Under the pieces are notes generated by a model. It made no database searches. It was not told the origin of the DNA and saw nothing but the letters and a program-made list of their open reading frames with translations. 26,192 nucleotides of DNA from positions 1 to 26,192 of the forward strand of contig JBBIQS010000106.1 of the NCBI GenBank assembly GCA_037442205.1. The letters are read 5' to 3'. This DNA is from JBBIQS01 sp037442205 (GTDB lineage: Bacteria > Myxococcota > Myxococcia > Myxococcales > UBA5297). This document shows, one piece after another, positions 8,482 through 16,087 of the stretch (position 1 is its first letter; each line of letters begins with the position of its first letter). A program made the position numbers and the translations under genes.

Positions 8482-8970
8482 ATGCTCGACAGGCGCGTAA
8501 TCGGCAGGAGCTTCCCGCCGGTGGTGAACGAGGTGGAGAAGGGCGCGATCCGGCGCTTCGCCGAGGCGGTGGGCGACAACAATCCGCTCTACCGGGACGA
8601 GGAGCAGGCCAAGGCCGCCGGCTACCGCAGCCTGCTGGCGCCGCCGACCTTCCCCGGGACCTTCGACGGCGGGCTGGACCTGCGCGAGGTGCTGAACATC
8701 GGCAGCCGCAGCGTGCTGGTGGGCGAGCACAGCCTGGAGAACCACCAGCCGATCTGCGCCGGCGACCGGATCTACGTCACCACCCGGGTGGTCGACATCT
8801 ACGAGAAGCTGGGCACTGGCGGAGTGATGGACTTCGCGGTGGTCGAAGACGAGGGGCGCGACGAGAAGGGCGAGCTGTTCTTCCGCACCCGCCGCACGCT
8901 GGTGGTGCGCCCCACCGCCAAGACCGAAGCCAGCGCCGCCCCCGCCACCCCCACCCCGGCGCCTCACTAA
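8482..8970 (+). CDS. MaoC-like dehydratase, HadA/HadC-like non-catalytic subunit
   Basis: 162 residues with a single hot-dog fold like the FAS1-type dehydratase/MaoC N-terminal family. The hydratase motif region reads AVGDNNPLYRDE (about 29-40): Asp32 and Asn34-Pro35 are present, but the catalytic His is replaced by Tyr37. That is the pattern of the structural subunits (HadA, HadC) of mycobacterial (3R)-hydroxyacyl-ACP dehydratases, which pair with a catalytic HadB. The next gene supplies that catalytic partner. A short Ala/Pro/Thr tail ends the protein. It probably works in fatty-acid or polyketide chain elongation as a heterodimer; the dimer is inferred from family and context. Confidence 0.85.
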   Translation: MLDRRVIGRSFPPVVNEVEKGAIRRFAEAVGDNNPLYRDEEQAKAAGYRSLLAPPTFPGTFDGGLDLREVLNIGSRSVLVGEHSLENHQPICAGDRIYVTTRVVDIYEKLGTGGVMDFAVVEDEGRDEKGELFFRTRRTLVVRPTAKTEASAAPATPTPAPH

Positions 8971-9005
8971 GGGCGCCCAAACTTTCAGGAAAGTCGGAGG
9001 GAACC

Positions 9006-9695
9006 ATGGCAGTGCCCAAGAGGCTGTACCTGGAGAGCCTGCGCGTCGGCGACGAGCTGCCGACCCTGGTCAAGCCGGCCATCGACCGGGTGCAGATCGC
9101 CCGCTTCGCCGGGGCGACCAACGACTACAACCCGATGCACGTCGACGAGACCGCCGCCCGGACCGCGGGCATGCCCTCGGTCTTCGCCCAGGCCGAGCTG
9201 CCGATGGGCTTCATGTCCCAGTTCCTCAGCGACTGGCTCAAGGGCGGCCGGCTGTCGCGGCTGGCGGTGCGCTTCGTCAAGCTGGTGTGGCCGGGCGACG
9301 TGCTGTCCTGCAAGGGCCGGGTGCTGGCCCGCCGCCGCGACGAGCAGGGGCGCTACTACGTCGACGTGGACATCTGGGCCGAGAACCAGAAGGGCGAGCT
9401 GGTCCTCAAAGGCCACTCCACCGGCCAGCTGTTCTACAACGCCGAGGACGAGACCCGGCAGCGGCGCGGCGAGACCCCGCTGCTGGCCGACGTCAGCGAG
9501 ATGAGCGAGCTGCCGCGCAACGCCAAGGGCAAGGTGGTCCGCCCCAAGACCCCGGCGCCCCGCCCGGTGGCCGCGGCAAAGCCAATTTCCGCGGCGCGGC
9601 CGGCCCCCAAGGACCTCGCCCCCGCGCAGAAGAGCAAGCCGGCGCACAAGCCGGTCCGCAATGCCGCCCCGGCCAAGAAGGCCGGCCAGCGGTAG
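9006..9695 (+). CDS. MaoC-like dehydratase, HadB-like catalytic subunit with basic C-terminal tail
   Basis: 229 residues; the hot-dog domain takes about the first 155. The hydratase-2 motif FAGATNDYNPMHVDE carries Asp40, Asn42-Pro43 and His45, the expected catalytic Asp/His pair for trans-2-enoyl/(3R)-hydroxyacyl hydration or dehydration. GGAGG sits 7 bases before the ATG. The last 75 or so residues are an unusual Lys/Ala/Pro-rich tail (KPAHKPVRNAAPAKKAGQR type), absent from typical HadB (about 140 residues) and resembling histone-H1-like disordered tails. It probably pairs with the preceding HadA-like protein. The operon ends in a strong hairpin terminator just downstream. Confidence 0.88.
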   Translation: MAVPKRLYLESLRVGDELPTLVKPAIDRVQIARFAGATNDYNPMHVDETAARTAGMPSVFAQAELPMGFMSQFLSDWLKGGRLSRLAVRFVKLVWPGDVLSCKGRVLARRRDEQGRYYVDVDIWAENQKGELVLKGHSTGQLFYNAEDETRQRRGETPLLADVSEMSELPRNAKGKVVRPKTPAPRPVAAAKPISAARPAPKDLAPAQKSKPAHKPVRNAAPAKKAGQR

Positions 9696-9713
9696 CCTGC
9701 CGCTCGGCATCCC

Positions 9714-9742
9714 GGCGCGGCGGCCTCAGGCGCCGCCGCGCC
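9714..9742 (+). terminator. Intrinsic terminator of the dehydratase operon
   Basis: A perfect 11-base-pair GC-rich stem, 9714-9724 with 9732-9742, closes a 7-base loop and is followed by TTCGTTTG on the plus strand. It starts 18 bases after the stop codon. Its right half lies inside the last codons of the convergent YfhO-like gene. Confidence 0.75.
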
Positions 9743-11981
9743 TTCGTTTGAGCAGATTGCCCAGGAAGATCGCGGCGATGGCCGCCATTCCCGCCGCGCT
9801 CAGGGCGGCGCCCGCCAGGAAGATCCCGGGGAGGAAGCGCATCTCCACCCGATGGTGTCCGGCCGGGATCGGGATCGCTCGCACCAGGTAGTCGGCCCGG
9901 AAGATCGGCGCCGGCGCCCCGTCGAGGGTCGCCCTCCAGCCCGGGTAGAAGGTGTCGGCGACCACCAGCACCCCGTCGCCGCAGGCCTCGACCTCCAGCT
10001 CGAGCCGGTTGTTGCTCGCCCGCTCGATCCGCGCCTGGGAGCCCTCGCAGCTCTGCGTCGGCGGCAGCGGGGCATCCGGCGCCAAGAGCGCGGTGGTGCG
10101 GAACGGCTGGGCCGGGTCGAAGAGCGCCGCGCGAGCCTCGGCATCGGAAGCCCTGCGGGACGAGTGGACCACGAAGGCCCGGGGAAGCGCGGTGGAGCTG
10201 CGGTACAGGTTCGGGAGCGCGAACCAGCGATCGGACGCGGACGGGCCGGCGGGGACGACCTTCTCCAGATCCGGGTACGGCGGCTCGCCGCGCGAGACGA
10301 TCCAGCGCACGCCCGCCAGGTCCAGCAGTCCGCGAGGGCGCTCCAGCAGCAGCTCGTGCAGCCGCTCCGGCATCGGCCGGCCGTCCGCGTCCAGGCAGTC
10401 GATCTGCTCTTCCAGATGGCGCTTTCCCACCAGATCGATCCGGGTGCGGGCGACGTAGGCGGCGGTCCGCACCGGGTCCCCCACTCCGCCGTTTGACCAC
10501 TCCGTGGTCAGCTCGTCGTTGGCGATTCGCCCGCCTTCGGCGCGAATCGGGCCGGCCAACGGCGAGGGGGTTTCCACCGAAGCTGCCGGGACGGAAAGCG
10601 GCGCGCCAATCGAGATCCGCACCACCGCGAGCTCGGCCAGGGCCAGGGCCGCCACCGCCAGGCGCGCGCGGCGGGCGCGGCGCCGTCCCTGGCCCGGCAC
10701 GAGCAGCATCGCCGCCGCCACCAGAGTGCCCGCCAGGCCGGCCGATCCCAGCCCGGCCGCCAGCCCGCGCTCGCCCAGCTTCCCCAGCCCGACCAGAGCC
10801 AGCGCCGACCCCACCAGCCCCAGCGTCCCGACGAGCGCTGCGCGCCTGGGGCTCGGCGGAGTCCGACCGGCTCCGGCCGCGAGGCGATCCAGCCCGCGGG
10901 CCGCGAACAGGCAGGCCAGGAAGCCGACGACCACGAGGTACTTCACCGGATAGCGAAACAGGGTGAACGGGAAGTGCGCCAGCACCTCGGCCGCCGGCCC
11001 GAAATGCCATCCAAGGGATAGGACAGCGGCCGCCGCCGCCACCAGCGCCGGCCCAAGCAGCTGGCGGCGCCCTCCGCGCGTGGAGAGCGATACCAGCGCG
11101 AGGGCGCAGGCGATCGCCCCGACGTGGAGCGTCAGCAAGAAGCCCTGTCCGTGAGACGAAGGCTCGAGCGGCCAGTTGGCACCCGCGGCGAACAGCGAGG
11201 CGAGGTCCCGCCATGAGGCCGACCAGACGAGCGTCTCCTCGTGCGTCAGCCCTGCGCTGTGCCGGGCGAGCTCGGCGCCGGGCAGCAGCGTCACCGCGGC
11301 CAGCGCCACCGCCAGCAGCCCCGCCAGCGCCAGAGCAAGCCACACGCGCGGCGAGGGACCTCCGCCAGGCGCCAATGCGACTGCCGCGCAGAGCGGCAGC
11401 TGCCAGATCAGCATCTCCGGCGCCCCGGCCAGGAAGGACAGCGCCCCGGCCAGCGCCAGCAGCGCGGCACTGGCCGGTCCCGGGCGGCGCCGCAGCTGGC
11501 GGGAGGCGGCGAAGAGGAAACCGCTGAAGGCCAGCGCCCCCGAGACGTGGGCCTCGGTGTTCAGCTCGGTGAATAGGGCGCCGAAGGCGAACAGCGCCCC
11601 GGCGGTCGCCGACGACAGCCGCGAGGCCCCCAGCGTCCGCGCCGCCAGCGCCGTCCCCACCAGCGCCAGCGCCACGTGCAGCCACTGCTCGACGGTCATC
11701 GCCCAGGTCGGCCCGCCCAGCAGCAGCGCCAGCAGCCGCGGCGGATAGAAGACCTGGTAGCTGAGCCCGGCCGCGAACGGCTGGCCCAGGCGCACCTGCG
11801 GCTGCCACAGCGGCAGCTCGCCGCCCAGCAGCGAGTCGCGGATGAAGGCGCCGTCGGGGATGAAGATCCGGAACAGGTCGCGCCCGGCCAGCACCCGGCC
11901 CTCGAAGGCCGGCCAGTAGACCAGGGCCAATCCCGCCACCGCGGCGACGGCCAGCAGGGCGATGAACGAGCGCCGCGACAT
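9726..11981 (-). CDS. YfhO-like multi-spanning membrane protein
   Basis: 751 residues beginning MSRRSFIALLAVAAVAGLALVYWP. About ten to twelve hydrophobic helices fill roughly the first 450 residues. A charged luminal-loop motif (AGRDLFRIFIPDG and PLWQPQVRLGQPF) follows the first helix, as in YfhO and GT-C-type glycosyltransferases. A large extracytoplasmic domain comes next, with a last helix near LRAIPIPAGHHRVEMRFLPG and a basic tail. YfhO proteins act in lipid-linked sugar transfer to lipoteichoic acid or glycolipids in other bacteria; the substrate here is unknown. It is the third gene of an ExbB-ExbD-YfhO-like unit. A GGAG site lies in the loop of a 6-base-pair hairpin (12006-12001 with 11987-11982) directly before the ATG, which could modulate translation. 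Confidence 0.85.
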   Translation of the reverse strand: MSRRSFIALLAVAAVAGLALVYWPAFEGRVLAGRDLFRIFIPDGAFIRDSLLGGELPLWQPQVRLGQPFAAGLSYQVFYPPRLLALLLGGPTWAMTVEQWLHVALALVGTALAARTLGASRLSSATAGALFAFGALFTELNTEAHVSGALAFSGFLFAASRQLRRRPGPASAALLALAGALSFLAGAPEMLIWQLPLCAAVALAPGGGPSPRVWLALALAGLLAVALAAVTLLPGAELARHSAGLTHEETLVWSASWRDLASLFAAGANWPLEPSSHGQGFLLTLHVGAIACALALVSLSTRGGRRQLLGPALVAAAAAVLSLGWHFGPAAEVLAHFPFTLFRYPVKYLVVVGFLACLFAARGLDRLAAGAGRTPPSPRRAALVGTLGLVGSALALVGLGKLGERGLAAGLGSAGLAGTLVAAAMLLVPGQGRRRARRARLAVAALALAELAVVRISIGAPLSVPAASVETPSPLAGPIRAEGGRIANDELTTEWSNGGVGDPVRTAAYVARTRIDLVGKRHLEEQIDCLDADGRPMPERLHELLLERPRGLLDLAGVRWIVSRGEPPYPDLEKVVPAGPSASDRWFALPNLYRSSTALPRAFVVHSSRRASDAEARAALFDPAQPFRTTALLAPDAPLPPTQSCEGSQARIERASNNRLELEVEACGDGVLVVADTFYPGWRATLDGAPAPIFRADYLVRAIPIPAGHHRVEMRFLPGIFLAGAALSAAGMAAIAAIFLGNLLKRRRGGA

Positions 11982-12025
11982 GCGCCCATTATCTCCGGGC
12001 GGGCGCGGGAGGCCGAGGAAAGTGC

Positions 12026-12466
12026 CTACTCGGCGCGGGTGGCGATGGCCAGCCGGGCCAGCCCCACGGTCTTGGCCTGCTCCATCACCGACACCACCCT
12101 GCCGTGCGGAACGCCTTCGTCGGCCTGGATGATGACCGTGGTGTCGGGGGCGCGGGCGTGGGCCTGCTCGAAGGTGGCCTTGAGCTCGTCCTCGCTCTTG
12201 ACCTCGCCGCCGACCAGCGTCCGGCCGTCCTGGAGGATGGCCACCACCAGGTCGCTCTGGGTGGCGCTGATCTCCTTGGCTCCGCCCTTGGGCAGGTTGA
12301 CCCGCACCCCGGCCTGGCCGCCGGCGTCGACCAGCGCCGAGCTGGTGACCATGAAGATGATCAGCAAGACCAGGAAGATGTCGGTGAGCGGGGTGATGTT
12401 GATCTCGGCCACCACCCCGTCGCTCAGGTCGTCGTTGCCGCTCTCGGGCAGCCTTCCCATGGCCAT
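12026..12466 (-). CDS. ExbD/TolR-family proton-channel subunit
   Basis: 146 residues. The N-terminus is cytoplasmic, followed by the family hallmark INITPLTDIFLVLLIIFMV (about 22-40), in which the membrane Asp28 is the proton-carrying residue. The C-terminal half is a periplasmic domain with the ADEGVPHGRVVSVME pattern. AGGAG lies 6 bases before the ATG and overlaps the stop codon of the upstream ExbB/TolQ gene, so the two are translated together. The proton channel powers either TonB-like transport or Tol-Pal envelope constriction. No TonB, TolA, TolB or Pal gene is within reach, so the partner cannot be decided. Confidence 0.93.
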   Translation of the reverse strand: MAMGRLPESGNDDLSDGVVAEINITPLTDIFLVLLIIFMVTSSALVDAGGQAGVRVNLPKGGAKEISATQSDLVVAILQDGRTLVGGEVKSEDELKATFEQAHARAPDTTVIIQADEGVPHGRVVSVMEQAKTVGLARLAIATRAE

Positions 12467-12475
12467 GGTGCGCTC

Positions 12476-13165
12476 CTAGGCGGTGGCCGCCGGGCCGACC
12501 GGGGCCGGGCTGGCTTCGGGGGGCGGAACCGCCTGGACGGTGGCCGGCTGCTCGCGCAGGAGCTCGATGAACTCGTCGGCCAGCAGCTTGAGCTCGGCGC
12601 TCATCCGCCCGATGCGCGCCTGGAAGTAGTTGTAGAGCACCACCGCCAGCACCGCGACCATGATCCCGGCGGCGGTGCTGACCAGCGCCCCGCTGATGCC
12701 GTCGGCCACCACCGTGAAGCCGCCGGTGCCGGCCGCGGCCATCGCCGAGAAGGCGTTCTTGATTCCGATCACCGTGCCGAAGAGCCCGACGAAGGGGCTG
12801 ATCGTCCCCACCGTCCCCAGCATCCACAGGTGATTCTTGAGCTTGAGCAGCACGTTGGCCCGCTCGCGGTCGACGGCGCCTTCGAAGCGATCGCGGGCCC
12901 CCTGGGCGTAGCGGGCGAAGCCGGCCAGGTAGATGTCGGCGGCCATCGAGCGGCTGCGCTCGCAGGCGGCGCGCGCCTGGGCGTGGTCCCCGCGCAACAG
13001 CCCCTTGGCCACCTGCTCATGGAGCACGCGGGCATCGGAGGAGAAGGACCACATGGCGATGAGCCGCTCGACCGCCACCGCCACCGCCACCAGCGAGCTG
13101 AGGGCGATGACCGCCAGCGTGTAGCCGCTGTTGACGACTTCCTGAGCCAGTTCGTGACCGGACAT
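12476..13165 (-). CDS. MotA/TolQ/ExbB-family proton-channel subunit
   Basis: 229 residues from the ATG at 13165. Three membrane segments are visible: about 14-34, a second in LGTVGTISPFVGLFGTVIGI (about 118-137), and a third in GALVSTAAGIMVAVLAVVLYNYF (about 160-182). The GTVIGI and LVSTAAGI motifs are the ExbB/TolQ signature for the channel wall. The ribosome-binding site (GGAGG, about 15 bases upstream) is rather distant. It is the first gene of a unit with the ExbD/TolR gene (9-base gap) and the YfhO-like gene. A Pro/Ala-rich cytoplasmic tail ends it. The frame remains open upstream to 13663 but without the family's sequence. Confidence 0.93.
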   Translation of the reverse strand: MSGHELAQEVVNSGYTLAVIALSSLVAVAVAVERLIAMWSFSSDARVLHEQVAKGLLRGDHAQARAACERSRSMAADIYLAGFARYAQGARDRFEGAVDRERANVLLKLKNHLWMLGTVGTISPFVGLFGTVIGIKNAFSAMAAAGTGGFTVVADGISGALVSTAAGIMVAVLAVVLYNYFQARIGRMSAELKLLADEFIELLREQPATVQAVPPPEASPAPVGPAATA

Positions 13166-13385
13166 GGGTTCTGACCGCGACCTCCACCGCTCAGGGCACC
13201 CGGGCGGTCGATTGCTCCGATACCGGCGAAGGGTGGGCCTTATTCCCTTCGAGATCAAGGGGCTTGGCGCCTCCAACAGGGCCGGCCAGCCGGGGGAGCA
13301 GCGCGCCCCTGCCAGAGCTGTAACCGCCTGCCAGTGCAGAGGAAAGTCGATTTGGCCGGCCGCAGTTCGGGCTATGGTGCGTCTC

Positions 13386-14204
13386 ATGATCAAGCGGGCG
13401 ACACCTCGAACTCTTGCCCTGGCGGCGCTGCTGGCGCTGGCCGGCTGTCCGCGGCCGCCGCTGCGCTTCGGTCCCGAGGGCGAGATCGCCGACCCGCAGC
13501 TGCTGCTGCGCATGCTCGCCGGGCGCGCGGCGCGGGTGAGCTCGCTCAAGGCCGAGGCCAAGGTGTCGGTGAAGACGCCGCGGCAGTCGGGGAGCGCCGG
13601 GGAGTTCGTGGCCGTGCAGCGCCCGGCGTCGCTGCACCTGGAGACCCTCAACTTCTTCGGCAAGCCGGTGGCGGTCCTGGCCAGCGACGGCGAGCGCTTC
13701 TCCCTCTACAGCGAGCAGGACGCCTCCTTCACTACCGGCCCGGCCAGCCCGGCCAACGTCTCGCGGCTGCTGCCCTTCACCCTCGACCCGCGCGAGGCGG
13801 TCGAGCTGCTGCTGGGCCAGGCACCGATCCTGGCCGGCGCCGAAGCCCGCCTGGAAATCGATGCCGGCGAGGGCGCCTACCGGCTCACCTTGACCCGAGG
13901 AGCGGTCGAGCAGCGGCTGTGGGTCGCGACTGAGGATCTGCGCCCGCTGCGCTCCCAGATCCGCGGCGCCTCGGCCTACGACCTGGCACTCTCCGACTAC
14001 CAGGAGTTCGGCGGGCTCGTCTTCCCCACCCGCCTCGACCTGCGCACCGTCGACGCCTCCGGCCGGCCTTCGGGGATCGAGGTCACGCTGCGCTACAAGG
14101 ATCTGGAGCTCAACCCGGCGCTCGAGCCCGAGCTCTTCACCCTGGAAGCCCCGCCGGGCACCCGGCGAGTGGAGGTCGACGAAGCCGGCCGCCCCCTGCC
14201 CTGA
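13386..14204 (+). CDS. Outer-membrane lipoprotein, LolA/LolB-like (DUF4292-type)
   Basis: 272 residues from the ATG at 13386. The signal peptide TLALAALLALAGC ends in a textbook lipobox (LAGC), predicting a lipid anchor. The body has the repeated long beta-strands of the LolA/LolB/DUF4292 half-barrel: VSSLKAEAKVSVKTP, GEFVAVQRPASLHLET, FGGLVFPTRLDLRT and VTLRYKDLELNP. Such proteins handle hydrophobic ligands, often lipoproteins or lipids at the outer membrane. An ATG at 13374 is an alternative start; neither has a clear ribosome-binding site. It diverges from the ExbB/TolQ unit and lies 111 bases before uppS on the same strand, perhaps in the same transcript. The specific cargo is unknown. 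Confidence 0.8.
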   Translation: MIKRATPRTLALAALLALAGCPRPPLRFGPEGEIADPQLLLRMLAGRAARVSSLKAEAKVSVKTPRQSGSAGEFVAVQRPASLHLETLNFFGKPVAVLASDGERFSLYSEQDASFTTGPASPANVSRLLPFTLDPREAVELLLGQAPILAGAEARLEIDAGEGAYRLTLTRGAVEQRLWVATEDLRPLRSQIRGASAYDLALSDYQEFGGLVFPTRLDLRTVDASGRPSGIEVTLRYKDLELNPALEPELFTLEAPPGTRRVEVDEAGRPLP

Positions 14205-14315
14205 CGCCCGGGTCAGCGATTGGAGCGTCGAACGGCTGACATCCCGCCCAAAGGCGCGGTAGTGTGCGGCGCCCCAAGCGACCGCCGGGAGGCGCCGAGG
14301 CAAGGAGCATTGAAG

Positions 14316-15080
14316 TTGTCGAGCATCGAAGAGCTCAAGGCCCGCATCGACCCCGCCAAGCTGCCGCGCCACGTGGCCATCATCATGGACGGCAACGGGC
14401 GCTGGGCCGAGGCGCGCGGCCTGCCGCGGGTCGCCGGCCACCGCGAGGGGAGCAAGTCGGTCCGCGCGGTCACCCGCCAGGCCCGCTCGATCGGCATCCA
14501 GGCCCTGACCCTCTACGCCTTCTCCAGCCAGAACTGGCAGCGCCCCGCCGACGAGGTCGCCGCCCTGATGGACCTGTTGCGCGAGTACCTGCTGAGCGAG
14601 CGCCAGGAGATCATGGAGAACGGCATCCGCCTGACGACCCTGGGGGAAATCGACAAGCTGCCCGCCTACGTGCGCGACCCGCTCGACGCGCTGATGGCCG
14701 AGTCAGCCGGCAACCGGGGAATGACCCTCTCGCTGGCCCTCAGCTACGGCGGCCGCGAGGAGCTGCTGCACGCCTGCCGCTCGCTGCTGGAGAAGAAGGT
14801 CGATCCCTCTCAGCTGACGGCCGAGGTACTGGAGCGCGAGCTCTTCACCCGGGAGCTGCCGCAGCTGGACCTGGTGGTGCGCACCAGCGGCGAGCGGCGG
14901 CTCTCCAATTTCCTGCTCTGGCAGTCGGCCTACGCCGAGCTGCTGTTCACCGAGGCGCTCTGGCCCGACTTCCGCGAGGAGGCGTTCCTGAGCGTCCTGC
15001 TCGACTACCAGACGCGCGAGCGGCGCTTCGGCCTCACCGGCGCCCAGGCCCGCGCCACTTCAGCCAAGGCAACCCCGTGA
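14316..15080 (+). CDS. uppS: Isoprenyl transferase (undecaprenyl diphosphate synthase)
   Basis: 254 residues, the normal size. It condenses isopentenyl diphosphate onto farnesyl diphosphate to make the C55 carrier lipid of wall synthesis. The motif IIMDGNGRWA carries the catalytic Asp25, and RTSGERRLSNFLLWQSAYAE (about 189-208) binds diphosphate. The usual SSENW motif reads SSQNW (71-74), a Glu-to-Gln change that needs comparison with relatives. The start is a TTG at 14316: AAGGAG (14302-14307) lies 8 bases upstream, and homologues begin near this point. The frame extends upstream to 14220 without family sequence. It is followed directly by cdsA, and its TGA overlaps a possible GTG start of cdsA. 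Confidence 0.95.
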   Translation: MSSIEELKARIDPAKLPRHVAIIMDGNGRWAEARGLPRVAGHREGSKSVRAVTRQARSIGIQALTLYAFSSQNWQRPADEVAALMDLLREYLLSERQEIMENGIRLTTLGEIDKLPAYVRDPLDALMAESAGNRGMTLSLALSYGGREELLHACRSLLEKKVDPSQLTAEVLERELFTRELPQLDLVVRTSGERRLSNFLLWQSAYAELLFTEALWPDFREEAFLSVLLDYQTRERRFGLTGAQARATSAKATP

Positions 15081-15127
15081 CCGCCTCCACCGCGCCCGGG
15101 CAGCTGCCTGAGAAGGCGAAGGCTCCC

Positions 15128-15946
15128 ATGACCGAAGCCAACAAGAACCTGCTGGTGCGCATCGTCTCCGCCCTGGTGCTGCTGCCCGGGGTGCTGGCGC
15201 TGCTCTGGTGGGGTCCGCAGGGCGCCGCGGCGCTGGTGGCCGTGGCCGCCGCGCTGCTGGCCTACGAGTTCTACGACATCTCCCTCAAGAAGCTCGACCC
15301 GGGCCAATGGGCGGGCATGGCGGCCGCCGCCGTGCTGCCCATCCTCTGGGCGGCCTACCCCAAGGCCTACTTCAGCCTGGTGGTCCTGGTCGTCTCGGCC
15401 CTCCTCGTCGGCCTGCACATCTACTACCTGCTCGCCGGGCCGCTCCCCGAGGCCCCCGCCCGCGTCTCGCTGGTCTTCACTGGCGCGCTCTACAGCGGCC
15501 TGCTCGCCAGCTTCATGGTCGGGCTGCGGCTCATCCCCAAGACCGGCTTCTGGTGGGTGCTGTTGGCGATGGTGCTGACCTGGATCAACGACACCGGCGC
15601 CTACGCCGCCGGCCGCGGCTTCGGCAAGCACAAGCTCTACCCCAAGGTCTCGCCCGGGAAGACCTGGGAGGGGTTCGCCGGCGGCATGCTCTCAGCGGTG
15701 GCCGGGGCGCTGATCAGCAAGGCCATCTTCTTCCCCGAGCTGCGGCTGCTCGACTGCTGCCTGCTGGGAGTGGCGACCTCGATCCTCGGGCCGCTGGGCG
15801 ACCTGTCGGAGTCGATGCTCAAGCGGGCCTACGGGGTCAAGGACTCGGGCAAGCTCATCCCCGGGCACGGCGGGCTGCTCGACCGCGTCGACGCCCTGCT
15901 CTTCAACCTGCCCTTCATCTACCTGTACGCGGTCTACATCCGGTAG
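15128..15946 (+). CDS. cdsA: Phosphatidate cytidylyltransferase
   Basis: 272 residues from the ATG at 15128. It makes CDP-diacylglycerol from phosphatidate and CTP, the branch point of phospholipid synthesis. About seven or eight membrane helices are visible. The family signature is intact at the C-terminus: SMLKRAYGVKDSGKLIPGHG followed by GLLDRVD. An alternative GTG at 15077 overlaps the uppS stop as GTGA and would add 17 polar residues; AAGG lies 7 bases before it. I prefer the ATG because the sequence from MTEANKNLLVRIVSAL is the familiar N-terminus, with GAAGG just upstream. It is translated in the uppS operon. Confidence 0.95.
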   Translation: MTEANKNLLVRIVSALVLLPGVLALLWWGPQGAAALVAVAAALLAYEFYDISLKKLDPGQWAGMAAAAVLPILWAAYPKAYFSLVVLVVSALLVGLHIYYLLAGPLPEAPARVSLVFTGALYSGLLASFMVGLRLIPKTGFWWVLLAMVLTWINDTGAYAAGRGFGKHKLYPKVSPGKTWEGFAGGMLSAVAGALISKAIFFPELRLLDCCLLGVATSILGPLGDLSESMLKRAYGVKDSGKLIPGHGGLLDRVDALLFNLPFIYLYAVYIR

Positions 15947-15999
15947 CGGCAGCCCCAAGGAGTCGCCGGGCGGTCGGAAGAGCGGGGCCGGCAGCCCTG

Positions 16000-16029
16000 T
16001 TGACTTCCTCCGAGCCCGGCCGCTAGTTT
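16000..16029 (+). promoter_or_regulatory. Candidate sigma-70 promoter of the peroxiredoxin gene
   Basis: TTGACT (16000-16005) and TAGTTT (16024-16029) are 18 bases apart. The -35 matches 5 of 6 consensus bases and the -10 only 3 of 6. A start near 16036 would leave a leader of about 50 bases before the ATG at 16088. With the terminator downstream this suggests that the gene can be expressed apart from cdsA. Confidence 0.45.
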
Positions 16030-16087
16030 CACCCCCTTTAAGAAAGCACAGCCGGCCCAGCGAGAGGCCGAGCATCGAGGAGGCGTC

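Noticed and set aside
9493..11808. A second long minus-strand frame overlapping the YfhO-like gene
   Set aside because: Arg/Gly/Ala-rich product with no membrane helices, while the other frame encodes regular transmembrane segments.
11982..12827. Upstream extension of the YfhO-like frame through the ExbD and ExbB genes
   Set aside because: The extra 282 residues lack hydrophobic helices and lie over two conserved genes; MSRRSFIALLAV at 11981 is a natural membrane-protein start.
13166..13663. Upstream extension of the ExbB/TolQ frame
   Set aside because: It adds residues with no family similarity and overlaps the divergent lipoprotein gene.
14264..15127. Frame of cdsA continuing upstream across uppS
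   Set aside because: Arg/Pro-rich translation without domains, antiphase to the conserved uppS frame.
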